IMG/VR virus record: IMGVR_UViG_3300010354_000127
Coordinates: 1 to 51,327 of that record
Source: a virus
Direction: 5' to 3' (one strand)
DNA: 51,327 nt
Below, one piece after another: positions 46,841 through 51,327 of the stretch; the stretch's first letter is position 1, and each line of letters starts with the position of its first letter. A program made the position numbers and the translations under genes. Below the pieces are notes generated by a model. That model saw only the letters and a list, made by a program, of their open reading frames with translations, was not told where the DNA came from and ran no database searches.

Positions 46841-48754
46841 TCAGTCCCAGAACGACGACCTGGCCGGTGCCGGCGCCGACTCCGCTGCATCGTCCTCGCG
46901 CTTCGTCTCCACCGGCTGCGGCCGCGCCACACCACCCGACGCCTCCTCGTCCCATCGCTCGTCGCTCCACCGGTCAGCACCCACCAGGGCGGCCGCGGCC
47001 CGGGCATAGACCCGGCAGTCCAGCGCCTCGTTCCGGGGCCGGGTCTTGATCCACTCGAACCGGGTGTAGCCCCGCCGGTCGACCGTGTTCGTCAGCCGCT
47101 CGGCGCACAGCTGCCGGAACCACTCCTCCCCATACTGCGGGAAGTGGCACCAGCCATGGGGCAGCGGCTCACCCTGATCTGGCATCGGCCGCCGCAGCCA
47201 GCCGTAGAGCTCGCTCTTCACCGTGCCGCTACCCACCGGCCAGACCTTCACGCCACCGCGCAGCGGCCGGCCATTGCGCAGCACCTCCACCCGGCCAGGC
47301 GTGCCGATGATCGCCGTCTGCGTCTCCTGGCCCTTGATGGCGATCACCCGATGCCCGGCCTGGCCACGCACCCAGCGGTAGACCTCCTGGCTCCTGAAGC
47401 CCGAGTCGATCGCCGTCATCCTGATCGGCAGCCGCTGCCCATCACCCCGGCCGAACTCCGACCGCACGAACCGGCTCAGCTCTCGCCACACCTCTGGCTG
47501 CGCCGTGTCGCCCGCCAGCACCTGGTAGTCCAGGCTCCAGCTCTCCATCCCGCGGCCCCAGCCCACCACCTCCAGCTCGATCCGATCCATCTGCACGTCG
47601 ATGCCGCAGGTGAGGAACACCACCGGGTCGGGCACCGTGCCCAGCTCATAGACCTCGCGGCGGTTGTAGAGCGCCTCCCAGTCCGGCGCCTCGCCGTCGT
47701 CGTTCCAGCATTCCGCCAGCACCGTGTTGGTCCAGGGCTTCAGCTCCGCCGGGTTGTCCTTCGCCTTCTCGTAGCCCACCACCGCATCGGTCCAGCTGAA
47801 CCATCCCAGCGGCGCATAGAGCGCCGAGCAGTGGTAGCCCTGCACGCTCCGCTCGGGGAACGTCGGCTCCCACCAGTCGTCGGTGAAGACCTCGGGGTCA
47901 TACCACCAGGCCTTCGTGTCCTCCTCAATCCCCTCGCCACACTCCTCGCAGATCAGCACCGGCGGGGTCCGCAGCGTGTTCGGCAGGCCAGGGTCCTTCG
48001 GGTCGTACCGGATCCGGTCCCACACGATCGACTGCCGATGATTGCAGTGCGGGCAGGGCAGCAGCAGGTGCTGCTGGTTGCTGTCCTCCCACTTCGACCA
48101 GATCGCGCTGCGGCCCGCGATCGTCGGAGTCGACGTCCACGCTTGTTTCTTCCGCACGCCGAACGTTCGGGTGCGGGCCGTCACGATCGCCAGCGGGCTG
48201 CCTTCCTCGTCGACGTCGCTCGGCCACCGGTCGATCTCGTCCCCGCCCAGGTAGCGGATCGGCATCGAGGCCAGGCCGCTCGCGGCGTTCGCGCCACCGA
48301 GGATCAGGAAGCCCCCGGTGAACTCCTTCATCAGCTGCGTGTTGCCGCTGTCCCGCTCTCGCGGCGCCTTCACCTTCTCCTGCAAGCTCGGGCTCGCCTC
48401 GATCATCGGGGCGATGCGCATCTTGCTGTAGCGCTTCGCCAGATCGATCGTCGGCTGCACGAACAGCGCCGGCCCTGGCGCGATGTCCATCGTGTAGCCG
48501 GTCCAGTTGTTCAGCGCCTCGCTCTTCCCCATCTGGCTGCCGAACACCAGCACCACCTCCTGCACCGTGCTGGTGGCCGACAGGTCGTCCATCGGCTTCC
48601 GCAGGTAGGGCGTCCTGCTCGTCCGCCACGGACCGTGCTCACTCGAGGCCTTCGGGCTCAGGATCCGCCGCTGGTCCGCCCACTCGCTGACCGTCAGCAG
48701 CGGGTCCGGCTCCAGGCCCCGCCGGAACGCGCGCCGGCACTCCTCAATCAGCAT
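46841..48754 (-). CDS. Terminase large subunit (lambda gpA family)
   Basis: 637 aa. WRTSRTPYLRKPMDDLSATSTVQEVVLVFGSQMGKSEALNNW carries the Walker-A-like GSQMGKSE (72-79). MPIRYLGGDEIDRWPSDVDEEG holds the Walker B. A zinc site CPHC...CEEC is typical of gpA. The nuclease part begins at LTCGIDVQMDRIELEVVGWG with its Asp cluster. Cuts at cos and pumps DNA. Start overlaps the small subunit end. Confidence 0.95.
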   Translation of the reverse strand: MLIEECRRAFRRGLEPDPLLTVSEWADQRRILSPKASSEHGPWRTSRTPYLRKPMDDLSATSTVQEVVLVFGSQMGKSEALNNWTGYTMDIAPGPALFVQPTIDLAKRYSKMRIAPMIEASPSLQEKVKAPRERDSGNTQLMKEFTGGFLILGGANAASGLASMPIRYLGGDEIDRWPSDVDEEGSPLAIVTARTRTFGVRKKQAWTSTPTIAGRSAIWSKWEDSNQQHLLLPCPHCNHRQSIVWDRIRYDPKDPGLPNTLRTPPVLICEECGEGIEEDTKAWWYDPEVFTDDWWEPTFPERSVQGYHCSALYAPLGWFSWTDAVVGYEKAKDNPAELKPWTNTVLAECWNDDGEAPDWEALYNRREVYELGTVPDPVVFLTCGIDVQMDRIELEVVGWGRGMESWSLDYQVLAGDTAQPEVWRELSRFVRSEFGRGDGQRLPIRMTAIDSGFRSQEVYRWVRGQAGHRVIAIKGQETQTAIIGTPGRVEVLRNGRPLRGGVKVWPVGSGTVKSELYGWLRRPMPDQGEPLPHGWCHFPQYGEEWFRQLCAERLTNTVDRRGYTRFEWIKTRPRNEALDCRVYARAAAALVGADRWSDERWDEEASGGVARPQPVETKREDDAAESAPAPARSSFWD

Positions 48755-49316
48755 CGGCCGCCAACCCCTCCAGGGCCTTCACGATATGGCGCTCCAGTAC
48801 CAGCAGCACCTCCGCACGCTGCTCCGGCGTCAGCCCCCCGGCCGCCCGGGCGATGTCGCCGATCATCAGCTGCGGAGTCCGCCGCAGCGAGTCGCGCACC
48901 CGCTGGCCCTCCTCGAACCACACCCGCTCCACATCCGCCTTCGGCACCAGCTGGCCCTGGCGCTCCTTCAGATCCAGCTCGAGGAGCTTCGCCTGGTAGA
49001 GCGTCCGCAGCGCCTGGGCCTGCGCATGGCTCGGCGCCTTCGCCAGCACATCCGTGCCGCTGCCCGCGCTCGGTGGCTGCCGCCCCTCGATCTCCCGCGC
49101 GCGCTCCGCCGCCTTGCCCCGCTGCTTCGCCGGTGACGTGTTCCGCTGCCATTCCCGGTCCGCAATCTCTGGATCGATCAGCCACCCAGGCCGCCCGGGC
49201 CGGCCGTTCGCCTCCCGCTTCGCGCCCTCCTTGATCCGACCTTCCGCAATCGCCTTCCGCACCGCACGGCCAGACACTCCGCGCTGCTCTGCGTAGTCGT
49301 CGAGGGAGATCAGCAC
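48744..49316 (-). CDS. Terminase small subunit (Nu1-like)
   Basis: 190 aa with a GTG start at 49316. ISLDDYAEQRGVSGRAVRKAIAEGRIKEG is a Nu1-type winged HTH for cosB; QALRTLYQAKLLELDLKERQGQLVPKADVERVWFEEGQRVRDSLRRTPQLM is the family helical region that joins the large subunit. Expected targets are GGAACC-type repeats near the window ends. Confidence 0.88.
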   Translation of the reverse strand: MLISLDDYAEQRGVSGRAVRKAIAEGRIKEGAKREANGRPGRPGWLIDPEIADREWQRNTSPAKQRGKAAERAREIEGRQPPSAGSGTDVLAKAPSHAQAQALRTLYQAKLLELDLKERQGQLVPKADVERVWFEEGQRVRDSLRRTPQLMIGDIARAAGGLTPEQRAEVLLVLERHIVKALEGLAADAD

Positions 49317-49588
49317 AGCTCAACGAAGAAGCCTTGCTCCGCCAGCTTCCTGCCCACACCAGGCGGGAACGGGCCCACCAGCTGAATCGGCGTGTCGGTG
49401 CCGGTCATCCCGCGCACCAGCGCCACCAGCTGGTCGATCAGCATCACGGTGTGGCCGCGGCCCTCCAGCATCTCGTCGACCGTCACCTCAGGGCCCACAG
49501 CACCGAACCGGATGCGCATCGGCCAGGCCCTCACGTGACCGTCCTCGCCCCACTGGCAGCCATACCCGATCTGCGCAACCTCAATCAT
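49310..49588 (-). CDS. Unknown protein, 92 aa
   Basis: From the ATG at 49588. VAQIGYGCQWGEDGHVRAWPMRIRFGAVGPEVTVDEMLEGRGHTVMLIDQLVALVRGMTGTDTPIQLVGPFPPGVGRKLAEQGFFVELC. No family recognised. It overlaps the genes on both sides, so it is translated with the packaging group. Confidence 0.55.
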   Translation of the reverse strand: MIEVAQIGYGCQWGEDGHVRAWPMRIRFGAVGPEVTVDEMLEGRGHTVMLIDQLVALVRGMTGTDTPIQLVGPFPPGVGRKLAEQGFFVELC

Positions 49589-49964
49589 CGAACCCGGCAA
49601 CGAACGGCCTGATGCAGCTGGCAGGCGCATCCTGCCAGGGCATGAGCACCTGGGTGCCGCGGCTTGCCGTCATCACTCCCGACCCAACCGGGCACACGCG
49701 CACCCATGACCAGAGCTCAGCGATCTCCACCCGCAGGTAGCGGGGTGGCGCCTCGAGGACGCCATAGACCAGCAGGCCACCGGCCCGTGGTCGCTCCGTC
49801 ACCTCCAGCCCCAGCCGGTCGGCCAGCGCCCACGCCAGCAGCAGGCCGCCACGGTCCATCCCGCACACGCCAGTCAGATCTCGTCGACACTGCGCCGCAA
49901 TCAGGTCCACTGCCGCGTCGAAGCCCGCCCAAGTCAGCGTCAGCAGCGGCCCGTCGCTGCTCAT
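49581..49964 (-). CDS. Phosphoribosyltransferase-like protein, putative
   Basis: 127 aa from the ATG at 49964. TGVCGMDRGGLLLAWALADRLGLEVT resembles the PRTase-fold region found in phage and plasmid proteins (G.....GG...A..LA..LG). The usual PRPP-binding acidic loop is not obvious, so it may be a degenerate PRTase-fold protein. Overlaps both neighbours. Confidence 0.5.
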   Translation of the reverse strand: MSSDGPLLTLTWAGFDAAVDLIAAQCRRDLTGVCGMDRGGLLLAWALADRLGLEVTERPRAGGLLVYGVLEAPPRYLRVEIAELWSWVRVCPVGSGVMTASRGTQVLMPWQDAPASCIRPFVAGFDD

Positions 49965-50413
49965 CCCTTCCCCGGCACCCACGCCTTGTTCAGCCCGCGG
50001 CCGCGGCCCACCTGCGCAGGCATCCCAGCGCGGTTCACCAGGCGTTGCACCTCCTCGCGCTCCATCCCCAGCCGCTTCTGGATCGTGCGCTCTGGCACTC
50101 CCTCGTCCACCATCCGCCGCACAATGTCCGCCATCCGCAGCACACCATGCGTGCCCCGGGCTCGGTTGTGGCGGATGGTGCTCATCATCCGGTGCACCGG
50201 ATCCAGACGCACCTGCACAGTAGGCACCAGGCCGCCCGTCAGGCCGGCCACTCGCGGATCCGCGCTCACCGTCCACCGGTGGAAGCCATCCACGATCACG
50301 TGGCGGCCATCCACCTCGGGCAGCACCACGGCATAGACCCGCGTGCCGATCTCCTCCAGATCCAGCAGCAGGTCGTTCCGCAGCTTCAGTCCCTCAAACG
50401 CCCGTTCGAGCAT
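49961..50413 (-). CDS. ParB-like protein (1)
   Basis: 150 aa. The ParB core is visible as HVIVDGFHRWTVSADPRV and VPTVQVRLDPVHRMMSTIRHNRARGTHG, followed by an HTH-like part (ADIVRRMVDEGVPERTIQKRLGMEREEVQRLVNRAGM). Without ParA in the window, a role in plasmid-like partition is unlikely; phage ParB-like proteins often act as nucleases or DNA-binding regulators. Overlaps its neighbours. Confidence 0.7.
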   Translation of the reverse strand: MLERAFEGLKLRNDLLLDLEEIGTRVYAVVLPEVDGRHVIVDGFHRWTVSADPRVAGLTGGLVPTVQVRLDPVHRMMSTIRHNRARGTHGVLRMADIVRRMVDEGVPERTIQKRLGMEREEVQRLVNRAGMPAQVGRGRGLNKAWVPGKG

Positions 50414-51128
50414 CCATCCACTCCCGGCAGACCTTCACCAACGCCTCTGGCGTCCCCTCCAGTCCGCTCGCCTCCTTCGCCATCCGCACCGCGCTCAGCA
50501 CTACCTCGCGGTCATCCCACGGCAGGTTCACGCTGAAGACATGGCGCTCCTCCACCTCGCCGCTCTCGGCGGTCGCGTCCGCATCGTCGTCATCGTCCTC
50601 ACCCACGGGCCCCAGGCCCAGGCCTTCCTGCCGCTCCGGCTCCGCCCGCTCCGTCCCGGCAGCAGCAGCCACGCCCTCGAACGATCCCAGGTCCAGGTCA
50701 TCCTGCAGCCGCTGCAGCTCGTCGTCGCTCCAGCCCAGCGCCTCCAGGTCGAAGTCCTCCACCCGCAGCGCCTCGAGCTCCTGCTGCAGCAGCTCCAGAT
50801 CCCAGCCCGCGTTCTCCGCCAGCCGGTTGTCGGCCAGCACATAGGCCCGCCGCTGCTCAGCCGTCAGGTGGTCGAGCACCACCACCGGCACCTGGGCCAG
50901 GCCCAGCCGTCGCGCCGCCTCCAGTCGCCCATGCCCGGCCAGGATCCCGTCCTGCCCGTCCACCAGGATCGGCGCCGTGAAGCCGAACTCCTGGATCGAC
51001 GCCTGGATCTGTTCCAGCTGGCGCTCGGAATGGGTCCTGGCGTTCCGCTCATACGGCTGGAGCCGCTCCAGCGGCCACAGCTCCAACCGTGACGCCATCG
51101 TCGGCGCCTTGCCTTTGCGCTTCGTCAT
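50394..51128 (-). CDS. ParB-like protein (2), lacking the usual methyltransferase
   Basis: 244 aa from the ATG at 51128, first gene of the late convoy. LELWPLERLQPYERNARTHSERQLEQIQASIQEFGFTAPILVDGQDGILAGHGRLEAARRLGLAQVPVVVLDHL is the ParB N-terminal fold that in many phages is fused to a DNA methyltransferase. Here an acidic stretch (GEDDDDDADATAESG) and a short C-terminal domain (VFSVNLPWDDREVVLSAVRMAKEAS) follow instead. Confidence 0.82.
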   Translation of the reverse strand: MTKRKGKAPTMASRLELWPLERLQPYERNARTHSERQLEQIQASIQEFGFTAPILVDGQDGILAGHGRLEAARRLGLAQVPVVVLDHLTAEQRRAYVLADNRLAENAGWDLELLQQELEALRVEDFDLEALGWSDDELQRLQDDLDLGSFEGVAAAAGTERAEPERQEGLGLGPVGEDDDDDADATAESGEVEERHVFSVNLPWDDREVVLSAVRMAKEASGLEGTPEALVKVCREWMDARTGV

Positions 51129-51327
51129 GCGGTCATCAGATCACAGCAGGCTCAGTTTCGGAACCTGACGGAACATCCGCCGGCATCCTCAGTGATCAGA
51201 AAACCCGCCAGAACCTCCTGATTCCCGGTCGCAATTAGCGCGGTCTATTGAGAACCGCAGTCATAGCAGGCGGTTTCGGAACCCATTCTGGAACCTGGCC
51301 CTAGCGAAAAATCGGGGCTCGCGGACC
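51129..51327. other. Putative cosB/cosN region with GGAACC elements
   Basis: No gene is seen. TTTCGGAACC occurs at 51156-51165 and 51274-51283, and TTCTGGAACC at 51287-51296, with a half site at about 51169. Downstream the bases 51317-51327 equal 1-11. Across the joined ends GGG-CGCG-CCC shows partial dyad symmetry. In lambda, Nu1 binds repeated sites between cosN and the terminase genes; the repeats here are in that position. A promoter for the late operon should also lie here, but no convincing box was found. Confidence 0.55.
51317..51327. repeat. Terminal direct repeat, right copy
   Basis: Same 11 bases as the start of the window. The partial dyad GGGnnCGCGnnCCC is centred within it when the ends are joined. 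Confidence 0.7.

Noticed and set aside
46541-49234. 897-residue plus-strand frame opposite terminase
   Set aside because: Arg-, Pro- and His-rich shadow of the terminase and gpW genes, without start signals or recognisable motifs.
1-51327. tRNA or rRNA genes
   Set aside because: No cloverleaf or rRNA segment was recognised on either strand by eye; a covariance search would settle it.

Overview
The window reads as an essentially complete, GC-rich tailed-phage genome of about 51.3 kb, not a piece of host chromosome. The first and last 11 bases are identical (GCTCGCGGACC, 1-11 and 51317-51327). They lie on a partial dyad (GGGnnCGCGnnCCC across the joined ends) surrounded by GGAACC elements, so the window probably starts and ends at a cos site. 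The phage is a contractile-tail (myovirus-like) chimera: a lambda-type head and packaging module is joined to a P2-type tail module. No integrase, repressor, DNA polymerase or RNA polymerase gene was recognised. Several copies of the cyanobacterial octamer GCGATCGC (seven counted by eye), a C39-type peptidase lysis gene and a small lysis-cassette protein of the type seen in cyanophages point to a freshwater Synechococcus/Cyanobium-like host. That host call is an inference.

Layout. (1) 137-5507, minus strand: a GPZ-like minor tail gene, an iteron-rich non-coding stretch (700-935), a prim-pol/VapE-type primase-helicase, two small genes, a VRR-NUC nuclease and a superfamily 2 helicase. (2) 5600-19461, plus strand: a recombination and DNA-metabolism arm with a RecE-like PD-(D/E)XK nuclease, a RecT-like annealase, a small HTH protein, SSB, a DUF4942 methyltransferase, an SNase-like nuclease, a dCTP-deaminase-like enzyme, zinc-ribbon proteins and many small unknown genes. 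Many uncoupled genes in this arm are preceded by GC-rich stem-loops, and three longer stretches (15654-15971, 17105-17495, 17742-18197) hold repeated structured non-coding DNA. The arm ends in a strong intrinsic terminator (19525-19556). (3) 19556-51128, minus strand, one very long convoy. In transcription order it holds two ParB-like proteins, a PRTase-like protein, a small unknown, terminase small and large subunits, gpW, portal, a protease-capsid fusion, DUF2190, head completion, a collagen-like fibre, connectors, then V, PAAR, W, J, I, adhesion proteins, sheath, tube, E/E', tape measure, U, X, D, and a lysis cassette.

How it works together. On the circular molecule the leftward replication genes, the GPZ gene, cos and the leftward late operon form one continuous leftward direction, opposed only by the rightward recombination arm. 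VapE, the SF2 helicase and VRR-NUC probably start and support replication on the host polymerase. RecE-like, RecT-like and SSB proteins form a Red-type single-strand annealing set. Terminase cuts at cos and fills a capsid made from a protease-scaffold-capsid fusion. The P2-like tail carries a PAAR tip, a hub fused to a cysteine peptidase and several large adhesion proteins. Lysis uses a GH24 lysozyme, an XhlA/holin-like membrane protein and a C39-like peptidase.

The most unusual features are the cos architecture, the iteron cluster beside the primase gene, the family of leader hairpins and duplicated structured leaders in the rightward arm, a hub-peptidase fusion, a likely -1 frameshift between E and E', and a RAMP-like phage protein behind one of the structured leaders.
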